Part shown: positions 1 through 8,736 of the stretch, one piece after another
Layout: each line of letters begins with the position of its first letter
Numbering within the stretch: position 1 is the first letter of the stretch
Assembly: GCF_023206395.1 (NCBI RefSeq)
Contig: NZ_CP066150.1
Span: 186,001 to 250,000 of the forward strand
Length of the DNA: 64,000 bases
Reading direction: 5' to 3'
Source of the DNA: Vibrio sp. ED004
Lineage (GTDB): Bacteria; Pseudomonadota; Gammaproteobacteria; Enterobacterales; Vibrionaceae
Program-made: the position numbers and the translations under genes
The notes under the pieces: model-generated
Seen by the model: only the letters and a program-made list of their open reading frames with translations
Told to the model about the DNA's origin: nothing
Database searches by the model: none

Positions 1-108
1 TGCTACTGTGAAGGCGCATTCAAAGAGCGCGTGATCAGTACTCACCATGTAGTCGCAAGAAAACCTCGATACTTTGGAGCAAAAGATGAAGCAGTTTTGG
101 ATTATTAA
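1..108 (+). CDS. cfa: Cyclopropane-fatty-acyl-phospholipid synthase, C-terminal end (partial)
   Basis: The first 35 codons read in frame 1 to a TAA at 106-108. The segment contains YCEGAFKERVIS and HHVVARKP, which resemble the C-terminal strand of CFA/Mycolic-acid SAM-dependent methyltransferases that add a methylene bridge to membrane phospholipid acyl chains. The rest lies outside the window. The DUF2878, chalcone-isomerase-like and DUF3833 genes that follow are the usual companions of cfa in gamma-proteobacteria, which supports the call. It overlaps the next gene by 23 bases, so the two are probably translated from one mRNA. Confidence 0.75.
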   Translation, partial: CYCEGAFKERVISTHHVVARKPRYFGAKDEAVLDY

Positions 109-607
109 TCTCGTACTGTTTCAAGCGACCTGGGTTTGCAGTGCCTTCTTTACCGCGCAAGCCCCGTTCGTCACGCCACTGATTGTAGTGGTTCACTTCC
201 TCCTATCACCGACTCGCAGTAGCGATTTGAAGATACTCATTCTATTACCATTGGGGCTATTGCTTGATAGCCTCATGCTTCACTTCGGCGTGTTTGCCGT
301 CGATTCTGAAATTGCCAATCAATCGTGGTTTCCTGTGTGGCTCATCTGCCTGTGGATCATGTTTTTGATTAGCTTCAACCACAGCCTTAATTGGCTTTTA
401 AAATGCTCGAAAGTGATCTTGTTCGCCATAGGGTTCGTAGCAGGTACTAGTAGTTATTGGGGAGGCATCAAAGCAGGTGCCCTTCTAACGACTTGGCCAG
501 ATGCATCGGTAGTCGCTGCCCTTGCAATAAGTTGGGGGATTTTGTTGCCCTTGCTGGTGGCCGCCTACTCCAACTTAATACAACCTAGAATGGCAATAAC
601 GAGGTGA
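86..607 (+). CDS. DUF2878 family inner-membrane protein
   Basis: A 173-residue, very hydrophobic protein with about five predicted membrane segments. It resembles DUF2878, a family of unknown function found beside cfa and DUF1365 genes. I place the start at the ATG at 86, which has GGAG six bases upstream (76-79); a TTG at 74 is possible but has no good ribosome site. The start lies inside the cfa reading frame, implying translational coupling. A role in envelope lipid modification is suggested only by the neighbours. Confidence 0.7.
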   Translation: MKQFWIINLVLFQATWVCSAFFTAQAPFVTPLIVVVHFLLSPTRSSDLKILILLPLGLLLDSLMLHFGVFAVDSEIANQSWFPVWLICLWIMFLISFNHSLNWLLKCSKVILFAIGFVAGTSSYWGGIKAGALLTTWPDASVVAALAISWGILLPLLVAAYSNLIQPRMAITR

Positions 608-610
608 CTT

Positions 611-1186
611 ATGGCTTATCCAAGCAACCCGACACAAACGTTCAAACCTGAGAACGTTATTGTTCGCACTCATCAGCGAGCACAAAACACACTTCTAAGC
701 TTTATCACTCTCTCGTTAATTTTTGCTGCGCTGATATTTTCCGGAAACACTAAAGCCTCTGCGGTCGATGACTTAAATAAACGCGGCCAAGGTGAGATGA
801 GTTACTTGTTTTGGACTCTCTACTCCGCAGAATTCTACGCGACTCCAACCAACTCTGAACGAGCCTTAAAGCTCGAATATTACCGCTCTATCGACAGCAA
901 AGACCTCGTAGACGCTACCGAAGATCAGTGGAACAAGCTAGGCTACTCTAACAGCAACATTCAACGTTGGTTGAAACCCTTGTATGCGATGTGGCCTAAC
1001 GTGGAAGAAGGAAGCACACTCACGATTCGTGTCGCTGAAGATAACGTGAGTCGTTTTTATTTCGATGAGCAACCGATCGGCACCATCCAAGACAAGCAGT
1101 TTGGTGAAGCTTTCTTAGCCATTTGGCTATCTGAAAACACCTCGGAACCCGTTCTTCGTAAACAACTTTTAGGTTTGAAAAAATGA
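611..1186 (+). CDS. Chalcone-isomerase-like domain protein, exported
   Basis: A 191-residue protein with a hydrophobic segment at about residues 28-50 that should act as signal peptide or anchor. The following domain (RGQGEMSYLFWTLYSAEFYA and later) resembles the bacterial chalcone-isomerase-like family (Chalcone_3), which has the fold but is not known to act on flavonoids. It starts 3 bases after DUF2878 ends and overlaps the next gene by 4 bases (ATGA), so it belongs to the cfa-linked operon. Its biochemical role is unknown; periplasmic or membrane location is inferred. Confidence 0.7.
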   Translation: MAYPSNPTQTFKPENVIVRTHQRAQNTLLSFITLSLIFAALIFSGNTKASAVDDLNKRGQGEMSYLFWTLYSAEFYATPTNSERALKLEYYRSIDSKDLVDATEDQWNKLGYSNSNIQRWLKPLYAMWPNVEEGSTLTIRVAEDNVSRFYFDEQPIGTIQDKQFGEAFLAIWLSENTSEPVLRKQLLGLKK

Positions 1187-1725
1187 ATCCAAAAACAACA
1201 ATAATAAAATTCGCTCTGGCATTTTTTTCACTCACTTGGCTAGTGGGCTGTGGTTCTGCAAGTTTAGAAGACCATGCCGACACTACGCCAGAGCTCAAGC
1301 TTGAAACCTTTTTTAATGGCGAGCTAATGGCCTACGGCATGGTGCTCGACCGCTCTGGTAACCTACTGCGACGCTTCGATGTCAAACTGATCGCGACTTG
1401 GGACGGTGACAACGGAGAAATAAAAGAGTGGTTCTCTTTTGCTGATGGCGAGCGCTCAACTCGCGTTTGGAATCTACTCAAAACGGGCGAAAACACCTAT
1501 TCAGGCACCGCCAACGATGTAGTAGGTACCGCTTACGGCGAGACACAAGGTTCGGCATTGTATTGGAAATATGATCTCGAAATTGAAGTAGACGGCAGCA
1601 CTTATGAAGTTGTGCTCGATGATTGGATGTTCTTGATGGACGACAAGCGCTTGTTCAACAAGACTGAGATGTCCAAGTTTGGCTTTAAAGTGGGAGAGGT
1701 CATCTTATACATCGAGAAGATTTGA
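1183..1725 (+). CDS. DUF3833 family lipoprotein
   Basis: A 180-residue protein with a lipoprotein signal: a hydrophobic N-terminus ending in LVGC at residues 20-23, so the cysteine would be lipidated. The rest (FFNGELMAYGMVLDRSGN, later WKYDLEIEVDG) matches the DUF3833 pattern, a lipocalin-like family of unknown function usually encoded at the end of cfa operons. The ATGA overlap with the previous gene supports co-transcription, and a strong terminator follows at 1790-1826. Confidence 0.8.
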   Translation: MNPKTTIIKFALAFFSLTWLVGCGSASLEDHADTTPELKLETFFNGELMAYGMVLDRSGNLLRRFDVKLIATWDGDNGEIKEWFSFADGERSTRVWNLLKTGENTYSGTANDVVGTAYGETQGSALYWKYDLEIEVDGSTYEVVLDDWMFLMDDKRLFNKTEMSKFGFKVGEVILYIEKI

Positions 1726-1789
1726 TTTAACTGCCGTTTCTGCTTTTTGGTTTCAAATCGATGACTACATCTCATCTACAGTACGTAAC

Positions 1790-1826
1790 AAAACAGCCCA
1801 CAACGAAAATTGTGGGCTGTTTTGTT
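1790..1826 (+). terminator. Rho-independent terminator of the cfa-linked operon
   Basis: A perfect 14-base inverted repeat (AAAACAGCCCACAA / TTGTGGGCTGTTTT) with a 6-base loop, followed by TGTTT. The A-rich left flank means it could also work on the other strand, but no converging gene is nearby. Confidence 0.85.
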
Positions 1827-1976
1827 TAATCCCTCGAATAGCATACCTGCATGCTCAAGCCACTGTGCTAAGATGCGCCACCAGCATACAAATGGGCTAG
1901 ACTCATACTCAGCAGTCCCCATTTGTTTCGCTAAGCGTAGATTCCCTACCATGAATAATTGAAAAGGCTTTAAAGC

Positions 1977-2240
1977 ATGAGCAAGTTGACCTCAGCGGAG
2001 CGTAAAGCTCGCGACAATGAACGTTTCTCACAACGCGTAAACGACCGCAGAGAAAAAGGTGAAGACGTAGTTGCTTACGCACTGACCAACAAAAAAGCTG
2101 TAAAATTCCTGACTAAGTCAGAGAAAAAACGTTTCAACGAAACGAGAGCGACCCTGCAAGAAGAGAAGCGAGTGAAAGAACAAGAAGAGCTTAACCGAAT
2201 CGAAGACGCGTTCACGATCAAACAGTTCGACGACGAATAA
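1977..2240 (+). CDS. Small highly charged protein of unknown function
   Basis: An 87-residue protein rich in Lys, Arg, Glu and Asp with no hydrophobic segment. It looks like a soluble, mostly helical, perhaps nucleic-acid-associated protein (KKAVKFLTKSEKKRF, then an acidic helix EEKRVKEQEELNRIED). I do not recognise a family. The ATG at 1977 has AAGG about 9 bases upstream. It stands alone, followed by an RNA-binding protein gene in the same orientation. Confidence 0.6.
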   Translation: MSKLTSAERKARDNERFSQRVNDRREKGEDVVAYALTNKKAVKFLTKSEKKRFNETRATLQEEKRVKEQEELNRIEDAFTIKQFDDE

Positions 2241-2373
2241 TCACTTGTGATTACTCAAAAGCGCTGGCTCTATGTTTAGTAAATCAAAGCAAGCGTGAAC
2301 TTAAATTATTATGCCAAGGTAAGCGTGAAAGTGTGCGACAATGCTCGGCGTAAATTCATATTCAAGGTTTATT

Positions 2374-2613
2374 ATGAAACTTCTAGTTCGTAACCTATCG
2401 CGCTCTACATCTGAGCAAGACATCCGTGTGCTATTTTCTGAGTTTGGCTCAGTAAAAGAGTGCAGCCTAGTTTTAGACCAAGAAACTGGCGAATCTAAAG
2501 GCTTTGCTTTTGTTGAAATGCCAGAGCAAGAAGAAGCTAAAGCAGCACTAAACAAGCTGAACTTGTCAAAGCTTGGCAAAAACACGATTCGTGTAAAAGT
2601 AGCGAACTCTTAA
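2374..2613 (+). CDS. RNA-binding protein with a single RRM domain
   Basis: A 79-residue protein that is one RNA recognition motif: RNP2 is KLLVRNL (residues 2-8) and RNP1 is KGFAFVEM (about residues 44-51). Such stand-alone RRM proteins of marine gamma-proteobacteria resemble the cyanobacterial Rbp type and bind single-stranded RNA; targets here are unknown. The ATG at 2374 has AAGG upstream. A longer frame from 2341 exists but the RRM begins directly at 2374. A strong hairpin terminator follows at 2668. Confidence 0.88.
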   Translation: MKLLVRNLSRSTSEQDIRVLFSEFGSVKECSLVLDQETGESKGFAFVEMPEQEEAKAALNKLNLSKLGKNTIRVKVANS

Positions 2614-2667
2614 TCGAGCACCGCTTCATAAGCCACGTGGCTTAGCTTAATGCAGCACAGATGATAA

Positions 2668-2713
2668 AGCCCGTAACGATATGACGTTTTCCAGCGCAAT
2701 ATCGTTACGGGCT
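2668..2713 (+). terminator. Long stem terminator after the RRM gene
   Basis: A perfect 15-base inverted repeat AGCCCGTAACGATAT / ATATCGTTACGGGCT (2668-2682 and 2699-2713) with a 16-base loop, followed by CTTT. It lies between two converging genes and could serve both. Confidence 0.75.
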
Positions 2714-2755
2714 CTTTACTGCTCGCGATTCTCGTTTCACACGTTTCGAATACGC

Positions 2756-3100
2756 CTATAGACCTTCATGTTCATCAATAGCACGCCTTGCTTCTGCCAT
2801 TGAACATCCAGATTCCATCACCAGCTGAGCCACCGTCATTGAGGGTGTTGCGGCCAACAGAGATGCCAAACACACCACAGGTTTAGGCAGCACTTTGTCG
2901 ATCGCGATTGCTATCCAACCGTCTTTTTCATGGGTTAACATCTTTTTAAATTCAACGAGTTGATGCTCTTGAGCGACCAACAGCCAATTTCGCGAACGGC
3001 GAACTCGTTTCAACTGACATCCACATTCCGCAGCATTCGCCATCACTTGGATTTTATCACTCACACGATGTACAAAACTATTCAGTGGAACGCTAAACAT
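2756..3100 (-). CDS. Putative RRF_GI-type (ribosome recycling factor-like) small protein
   Basis: A protein of 114 residues from the ATG at 3100, which has AGAGAG five bases upstream; a GTG at 3154 would give 132 residues with a poorer ribosome site. It starts FSVPLNSFVHRVSDKIQ and ends CSMAEARRAIDEHEGL. I recall a Vibrio-specific family annotated as ribosome recycling factor family (RRF_GI) with this layout, but I cannot check it, and no function is demonstrable from the sequence. It is convergent with the RRM gene. Confidence 0.5.
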   Translation of the reverse strand: MFSVPLNSFVHRVSDKIQVMANAAECGCQLKRVRRSRNWLLVAQEHQLVEFKKMLTHEKDGWIAIAIDKVLPKPVVCLASLLAATPSMTVAQLVMESGCSMAEARRAIDEHEGL

Positions 3101-3206
3101 AACTCTCTGCCAACCAATCTCTACCAATCCATTCAAGTGTTCTCGAACTACCACTCAACACTTCAATCACAACTCAATAAAATCATGCTTAGGATTACAC
3201 AGACAC

Positions 3207-3250
3207 AAAAAAACCGCCAGTCATGCACTAAGCAGCCTCGCGGTTTTTTG
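3207..3250 (-). terminator. Terminator of the aminotransferase gene
   Basis: On the minus strand a stem with AAAAAACCGC on one side and GCGGTTTTTTT on the other ends in a T-run, about 60 bases after the stop of the PatB/MalY gene. The symmetric A and T runs make it potentially bidirectional. Confidence 0.75.
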
Positions 3251-3311
3251 TTCTTTTAGAGTCTACAGCTCAGTATCAGCGACTAAGCATTTTTCAGATA
3301 AGTCGGGGTAA

Positions 3312-4535
3312 TCAACAGCAGCTTTTTGTAGCGTCGCTATCACAACAAGTTGAAGTAGTCTGATTTCCTCGCTCAAAGCCATCAATCGCATCGGCTAACG
3401 CAGTAAATGACTGCTCAATATTGTCACGCGAGGTGGCGATGTTCATTCGCATAAAATGATAACTCTCAGCGCCAAACCAGCCGCCCGGCGTTAACCCCAT
3501 TTTAGCCTGTTCAAACACCACGTTCTTTAACTCTTCTTCCGAGAAACCTAACTCGGAAAAATCAAACCACACTTGATAAGTGCCTTGCGGTTGGATCACT
3601 TTCAATTGAGGAATGCGCTGCGCAGCAAACTCAGTGATCCATTTCACCGTGTCTTGCAGATACACCAACATGCCGTCCAGCCACTCTTCACCTTTTTCGA
3701 AGGCAGCAATGGTCGCAAACGTGGTCAAGGCATTACCATGGTCAAGATACATCGCCGCTACGTTAGCTTTGAATAGCTCATTGTTGTTGGTGTACACATA
3801 GCCGTTTGAGATGCTGTGCATACCGAATGTTTTCGCCGGAGAGCCAATCAAGGTGATGATCTTGTCGTAATCAAAGCTGGTCAAGCTCGTGAAAGCGTGA
3901 CCTTCAAAGATAATGTCTGAGTGGATTTCATCACTGATGATCAACACATCATGACGCTTAGCAATCTCGATAACCTGTGTCACTTCCTGCTGCGTCCACA
4001 CGCGACCAGTTGGGTTATGTGGATTACAGAAAATCATCGTTTTTACTTTGTGTTCGATGATCTGCTGTTCCATACCATCGAAGTCAATGCGGTAACCTTG
4101 CTCATCATTGATGAGTGGGCTCTTCACGACCTGACGGTTAGCCTTGTTCACCAAGTTCGAAAACTGGTGATACGCTGGCGTATGGATAAGCACACCATCA
4201 CCTTCGTTGGTGAACTGGCGCAATAACAACGCGATACCAGAAAGCACACCCGGCACCTGAACAAACTTGTCCGTAGAAAGGTTTAAACCATGACGCTTTG
4301 AATACCATTGCGACAGCGCTTCAAACACCCCTTGTTCATTAAATTCGTAAGAGTACACACCGCGCTCAACCAGACGGTTAAGCTCTTGAGTGATCGGTTC
4401 CGCGACCTGAAAATCCATGTCGGCAACCCAGTAAGGGAATACATCTGTGGTGTTGTAAATGTTCTGTAGCATCTGCGGTTTGCTTTTAATAAACGCATTT
4501 TCACCGTAGTTCGATGTACTCTTAAACGCTGTCAT
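3312..4535 (-). CDS. MalY/PatB family PLP-dependent C-S lyase (cystathionine beta-lyase type)
   Basis: A 407-residue fold-type I PLP enzyme. Visible marks are FPYWVADMDF near the N-terminus, CNPHNPTGRVW, ISDEIHSDI and the PLP-lysine motif GSPAKTFGMHS. MalY/PatB enzymes cleave cystathionine or cysteine conjugates to a thiol, pyruvate and ammonia in the cytoplasm. I start at the ATG at 4535, which has GAGGAAACC just upstream, instead of the longer form at 4577. The last 14 residues are unusual: a CC pair, eight residues, then a terminal CC pair, beyond the normal family end. It seems monocistronic. Confidence 0.88.
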   Translation of the reverse strand: MTAFKSTSNYGENAFIKSKPQMLQNIYNTTDVFPYWVADMDFQVAEPITQELNRLVERGVYSYEFNEQGVFEALSQWYSKRHGLNLSTDKFVQVPGVLSGIALLLRQFTNEGDGVLIHTPAYHQFSNLVNKANRQVVKSPLINDEQGYRIDFDGMEQQIIEHKVKTMIFCNPHNPTGRVWTQQEVTQVIEIAKRHDVLIISDEIHSDIIFEGHAFTSLTSFDYDKIITLIGSPAKTFGMHSISNGYVYTNNNELFKANVAAMYLDHGNALTTFATIAAFEKGEEWLDGMLVYLQDTVKWITEFAAQRIPQLKVIQPQGTYQVWFDFSELGFSEEELKNVVFEQAKMGLTPGGWFGAESYHFMRMNIATSRDNIEQSFTALADAIDGFERGNQTTSTCCDSDATKSCC

Positions 4536-4663
4536 GGAGGTTTCCTCAAATAGTGTGTTTGGTCTTTTTACAATCAACTGGATTGCATGAATACCCTTAA
4601 GACGATGGCTAAACTCAAAAGACGAAGTTATTAAAGAAATCTTGTGATTAATTTAAATTAATC

Positions 4664-5125
4664 TCACATCTCTACCACAATGTCTGTTTTTACCGAGTTC
4701 GCGATAAAGCAATTTTTGTGCGCCAAGTGATGTAGCTTTTCGAGTTGTTTGGCGGTTGGTTGTTTGGTGCCTAGAAATACAATGTCAGGTCGCAGAGTCA
4801 CCTTAGTGACCGATGAGCGGCCTGATTCATCTTCCTCAAGCACACCAATCGCATCATCCACATAAGACTCGATCACATACTTCTGCTTCGCGGCGATTCC
4901 CAGAAAAGTCAGCATATGGCAGCTAGAAAGTGCCGCAATAAAGGCTTCTTCTGGGTCAACATTCGCTTCCACCGAGAATGGGAGCGGCACAACATGAGGA
5001 GAAGATGAAGCAGGTACAGTGATTCCACCATCAAACTCCCACGTATGACCGCGGCTGTATTGATTGTCGCTAAAGGCTTCATCTGCCGCTTTTTGCCAGC
5101 GAATGAGCGCACCATATTCAGACAT
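4664..5125 (-). CDS. OsmC family peroxiredoxin-like protein
   Basis: A 153-residue OsmC/Ohr-fold protein. The two expected redox cysteines are present in ALSSCHMLTF (about residue 88) and AHKNCFIAN (about residue 137). Proteins of this family reduce organic or fatty-acid hydroperoxides with thiol donors in the cytoplasm. Length and motifs are normal for the family. The GFA gene lies just upstream on the same strand (28-base gap), so the two probably share an mRNA. Confidence 0.88.
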   Translation of the reverse strand: MSEYGALIRWQKAADEAFSDNQYSRGHTWEFDGGITVPASSSPHVVPLPFSVEANVDPEEAFIAALSSCHMLTFLGIAAKQKYVIESYVDDAIGVLEEDESGRSSVTKVTLRPDIVFLGTKQPTAKQLEKLHHLAHKNCFIANSVKTDIVVEM

Positions 5126-5153
5126 AGAACCGTTCCTTTTTAATGTTCATTAC

Positions 5154-5546
5154 TTAACGATCAGCAGGGTGATTCACACCATCGTTGGTCACCACATCAC
5201 CAATATCAAAAGGGTTCACTCCTTCCAAACAGCCGATGTTAAAACCGTATTCATTTGGGCTTGAGCGGCGTTGGTGATGGGTATAGATACCGCAGTTTGA
5301 GCAGAAATAATGCTTCGCGGTGTTGGTATTGAATTGATAAAGCTTAAGATGCTCCGCACCTTTGAGGATCTTGATGCCATCTAGCGCAACAGAGCCCACA
5401 ATCGCTCCCCTGCGACGACAGATAGAGCAATCACAACGACGTGGCTTCTCTATTCCGTTAGGTAAGCTAAGCTCTAGTTCAACCGCACCGCAATGACAGG
5501 TTGCCTTGTGAAAAGGTTGGATAACCGTATCTCCGATGACTTTCAT
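5154..5546 (-). CDS. GFA family (glutathione-dependent formaldehyde-activating-like) zinc protein
   Basis: A 130-residue protein with the three cysteine clusters of the GFA/CENP-V fold: CHCG near residue 16, CDCSIC near residue 37 and CSNCG near residue 76, expected to bind one structural and one catalytic zinc. Family members are linked to S-hydroxymethylglutathione formation, but most are uncharacterised. The start is set at the ATG at 5546 because GGAG lies 7 bases upstream. It probably forms an operon with the OsmC gene. Confidence 0.85.
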   Translation of the reverse strand: MKVIGDTVIQPFHKATCHCGAVELELSLPNGIEKPRRCDCSICRRRGAIVGSVALDGIKILKGAEHLKLYQFNTNTAKHYFCSNCGIYTHHQRRSSPNEYGFNIGCLEGVNPFDIGDVVTNDGVNHPADR

Positions 5547-5698
5547 TTTTATCTCCATTTACATCCTTGTAATCGAACTATCTTAACGAGAACTATTTAC
5601 CTTGTCCGTAATGAAGCTTTGAATTTACCACTTTCAGAACAATCAACTTATCCATAAGATCTTCAATAATTCTCAGTTTTACTACGACATCGCCCTAC

Positions 5699-5714
5699 AT
5701 TAACAATCGTTAAT
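5699..5714. promoter_or_regulatory. Inverted repeat ATTAAC-N4-GTTAAT upstream of the PTS gene
   Basis: ATTAACAATCGTTAAT lies 74 bases before the nagE-type start. A near copy, ATTAACAATAATTAAT, occurs at 9597-9612, upstream of the two-component operon. A regulator bound at both is possible, but 16-base AT-rich palindromes also arise by chance. Confidence 0.3.
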
Positions 5715-5787
5715 CTACACACAACCCGCCCTTAATCCTTGTGCAAGTAAGCTTCCAGTATTAATCGAAATATAGAGAGAACGAAAA

Positions 5788-7266
5788 GTGAATATACTCG
5801 GATACTTACAAAAAATAGGTAAAGCACTGATGGTGCCGATCGCGGTACTGCCAGCTGGTGGTTTAATGCTTGGCTTAGGTTATGCGTTGGACCCAACCGG
5901 TTGGGGCGCAAACAGCGCGTTAGCAACCATACTTGTGTATGGCGGCAAAGGTATTATGGATAACCAAGCGTGGCTATTCGCCGTGGGCGTGGCTTATGGT
6001 TTAGCAAAAGATAACAACGGCGCCGCTGCACTTTCAGGCTTACTCGGCCTGCTCATCGTGGAGATGATTGTCGGCAATGTCGCGGTTATATCTCAAATCA
6101 CCGGTGTACCTGTTGATCAAATGGGCGCATCAGAGCTTATCGCATCGAAGGCCGCTGTGAGTGCATTCACTGGCATCATGATGGGTATTGTCGCCGCTAC
6201 GTTGTACAACCGATTCCACACAATAAAGCTGCCAGCTGTTCTTGGATTCTTTGGGGGTAAGCGTTTCGTTCCTATCATCACCTCAATTGCTGCGATCAAC
6301 ATCAGCTTAGTGATGGTTTACGTTTGGCCTGTTGTTTATGGTGCGTTGGTCGACTTTGGCATCTCAATTTCAGAAATGGGGGCAACAGGCGCTGGTCTAT
6401 ACGGTTTCTTTAACCGATTGCTGATTCCTGTTGGTTTACACCATGCACTAAACCAAGTTTTCATCTTCGATTTAGTGGGCATCAACGATATTTCTAAGTT
6501 CTGGTCTGGCACTGGTGAACTTGGTGTAACCGGTATCTATCAAGGCGGGTTCTTCCCTGTTATGGGCTATGGTTTACCTGCAGCATGTTTGGCGATGTAC
6601 CACTGTGCAAAACCAGAAAACAAAAAGAAAGTCGGCGGTATTCTAGGTGCATCAGCGCTTACTGCGATTCTAACGGGTGTAACAGAACCTATTGAATTCG
6701 CCTTCATGTTTGTCGCACCAGTGCTTTACGTGATTCACGCATTCCTAGCCGCTATTTCACTGTATATTGCTGCGAGCATGCAATGGATCGCGGGCTTCAC
6801 TTTCAGCGGCGGCTTGATTGACTTTGTCTTATCGTACAATCTGCCATTGGCGATGAAACCATACATGCTAGTGCTTCAAGGGTTCTGTTTTGCTGCGATT
6901 TATTACTCAATCTTCCGCTTTGCGATCATCAAGTTTGACTTGAAAACACCGGGCAGAGAAGACGTAGACGTTGCAGAAGTCGCAGAAGTGAGCTCAAACG
7001 AGAAAGCAGCCCAATACCTTAAAGTGCTAGGCGGTCATGCGAACCTAACCAATATCGATTCATGTATCACTCGACTACGCTTATCTGTCAATGATCTGAC
7101 CGTCGTTGATGAAGCCGCATTAAAAGCGATTGGAGCGTTGGGTGTGGTTAAGATTGGTTCTAATAACCTTCAGGTCATTATAGGAACAGAAGCAGAAGAG
7201 GTTGCTCATGCAATGAGACAAATCCCTGAAAGCCAAGACCTAACGGGCGTAGTCGTTCCCGGCTAG
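5788..7266 (+). CDS. nagE: PTS N-acetylglucosamine-type transporter, IIC-IIB protein
   Basis: A 492-residue glucose-family PTS permease. Residues 1-370 form the membrane IIC domain (start LGYLQKIGKALMVPIAVLP; FNRLLIPVGLHHALNQ; sugar-site region GVTEPIEFAF). Residues about 405-480 form the IIB domain with the phosphorylated cysteine in NIDSCITRLRL. It imports and phosphorylates an amino sugar, most likely GlcNAc. Unlike E. coli NagE it has no fused IIA domain, so it should depend on a separate EIIA-Glc. Translation starts at GTG 5788 after GAGAGA. The exact sugar is inferred from family resemblance. Confidence 0.83.
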   Translation: MNILGYLQKIGKALMVPIAVLPAGGLMLGLGYALDPTGWGANSALATILVYGGKGIMDNQAWLFAVGVAYGLAKDNNGAAALSGLLGLLIVEMIVGNVAVISQITGVPVDQMGASELIASKAAVSAFTGIMMGIVAATLYNRFHTIKLPAVLGFFGGKRFVPIITSIAAINISLVMVYVWPVVYGALVDFGISISEMGATGAGLYGFFNRLLIPVGLHHALNQVFIFDLVGINDISKFWSGTGELGVTGIYQGGFFPVMGYGLPAACLAMYHCAKPENKKKVGGILGASALTAILTGVTEPIEFAFMFVAPVLYVIHAFLAAISLYIAASMQWIAGFTFSGGLIDFVLSYNLPLAMKPYMLVLQGFCFAAIYYSIFRFAIIKFDLKTPGREDVDVAEVAEVSSNEKAAQYLKVLGGHANLTNIDSCITRLRLSVNDLTVVDEAALKAIGALGVVKIGSNNLQVIIGTEAEEVAHAMRQIPESQDLTGVVVPG

Positions 7267-7327
7267 TTCAAACACAAGCTTTAGCATCATTCTGAATAGA
7301 AAAAATGCGAAGCGCTATCAAGTTAAT

Positions 7328-7360
7328 AAAAAGGCCAAAGCACAAGCTTTGGCCTTTGTC
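7328..7360 (+). terminator. Terminator of the PTS gene
   Basis: Stem AAAGGCCAAAGC / GCTTTGGCCTTT with a very short loop, then TGTCTT. It separates the PTS gene from the convergent kinase gene. Confidence 0.8.
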
Positions 7361-7416
7361 TTATTCACTATTTCAGCTAAGGGAAAATCAAAAACATATC
7401 TTTATTAAGAAGCTGC

Positions 7417-8736
7417 TCAGCGCTCAAAGTAAAGGCGCGCTCGCAACCCTGGACGACTCTCTTTTAGATGGCTTTCTCTTGGAAAGTTATCGCGCAGAAT
7501 AAGGTGAGCGTTGTGACGCTTTACTACCGCATCGACCAAAGATAATCCAAGACCATTGCCAAACTCAGTACGACTCTTATCCGCTCGGAACATCGGTCGG
7601 CATACGTCCAACTTATCACTATCAGAGATACCTATACCGTTGTCCGCAACTGACACGCCGAACTGGTCGATCACGACTTCAATTTCACCCTTTTCAGGCG
7701 TGTACTTCACAGCATTCTCAACCAAGTTAAACACGGCACGAAAGAGCAGGCTTTTGTCCCCGAGTACTTCACAGTCTTGATCCTGTCTACAACTCAAGGT
7801 TTGTTGCTTCATTTCGGCAATAGGGCTGATAAATTCAATCGCATCTTGAACCACTTTTCCAAGATCAACACGATCGGTCTCTATCGGCATTTGGCCACTA
7901 TTCAACTTGGTTATTTCAAGCATGCTGTTAAATAGTGACAGAATCAGTTCCAATTCGTCATGGCAAGCAGAGAACTGTTCTTGATGTTCTTCTGTTAGAT
8001 CAGACGTAGACAACACCTCTTCAAGGCGCAACTTTAGGCGAGCCATCGGGGTACGCATGTCATGTGCCATTCCTACGGTCAACGACTTCAATGACTCTTC
8101 ATTTTTCGCCATCTGCTCAATCATAAAATTGAGGTGAATAGCCAAAATATCGAACTCATCATCCTGCTTCGATACCGCAATCTTAACGTTTTTCTCACCA
8201 CACAAGACTCGGTTCATCGCTTGGTTGACTCTTTCTAAGCGTTTTAAGATAAGTACCGTGAAAAACAGAGCGGCTATTAACATCACCGCAATAGGTAAAA
8301 CGATTCCAGAAAATACGATAGGAATAAGCGTATTGCGATACTCTTCTACTGCTTTTTGATCAATGCCGATCACCAACCTGTGGGTGTCGCCAATGGGAAT
8401 ATCAGTCGTTTCTGATACTACGGATCTCACGGGATAAATGGGAAGTGAACCGGGGGGAGTTGAGTGCTCTACTAAATGGTAATAAAAGTTGCTATCGGAG
8501 GTTTGTTTTGCCGCGAGTAGCTTCTCGACATCGGCCTTGCTCTGCTGAGCAACATAACTGAATTCTGAAGATTCATCCTGTAATTGTTTGACCAATTGTT
8601 CACGATGAAAAGCGTCTGAGTCTTTATAAACTTGCCTAATAACAATAACATTGATCACTGTTATCAAGACGAATAACGCGACTAGTGTTTTAAATACCGA
8701 GGAACGAGTAAGCGTGTAATCATCGGCGAAGGACAT
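7417..8736 (-). CDS. Sensor histidine kinase (HAMP-HisKA-HATPase)
   Basis: A 439-residue inner-membrane kinase. Membrane segments are at about 17-37 and 140-165, enclosing a periplasmic sensor of about 100 residues. HAMP follows, then the HisKA dimerisation domain with phospho-accepting His225 in GMAHDMRTP, then the ATPase domain with N box NLVENAVKYTP, VADNGIGI and GNGLGLSL. The ATG at 8736 has a GGGG-containing ribosome site and overlaps the regulator gene by 17 bases, so the two are coupled. The signal is unknown; the sensor region matches nothing I recognise. Confidence 0.9.
   Translation of the reverse strand: MSFADDYTLTRSSVFKTLVALFVLITVINVIVIRQVYKDSDAFHREQLVKQLQDESSEFSYVAQQSKADVEKLLAAKQTSDSNFYYHLVEHSTPPGSLPIYPVRSVVSETTDIPIGDTHRLVIGIDQKAVEEYRNTLIPIVFSGIVLPIAVMLIAALFFTVLILKRLERVNQAMNRVLCGEKNVKIAVSKQDDEFDILAIHLNFMIEQMAKNEESLKSLTVGMAHDMRTPMARLKLRLEEVLSTSDLTEEHQEQFSACHDELELILSLFNSMLEITKLNSGQMPIETDRVDLGKVVQDAIEFISPIAEMKQQTLSCRQDQDCEVLGDKSLLFRAVFNLVENAVKYTPEKGEIEVVIDQFGVSVADNGIGISDSDKLDVCRPMFRADKSRTEFGNGLGLSLVDAVVKRHNAHLILRDNFPRESHLKESRPGLRARLYFER

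Noticed and set aside
1679..1900. 73-residue frame after the DUF3833 gene
   Set aside because: It runs through the strong terminator hairpin at 1790-1826 and overlaps the end of DUF3833 in another frame.
2301..2585. 94-residue frame on the minus strand across the RRM gene
   Set aside because: It is antisense to a clear RRM domain, has no ribosome site and no recognisable family.
2960..3259. 99-residue plus-strand frame opposite the RRF-like gene
   Set aside because: It ends within the terminator at 3207-3250 and lacks any recognised feature.
7305..7502. 65-residue frame after the PTS gene
   Set aside because: It passes through the PTS terminator and into the antisense of the kinase gene.
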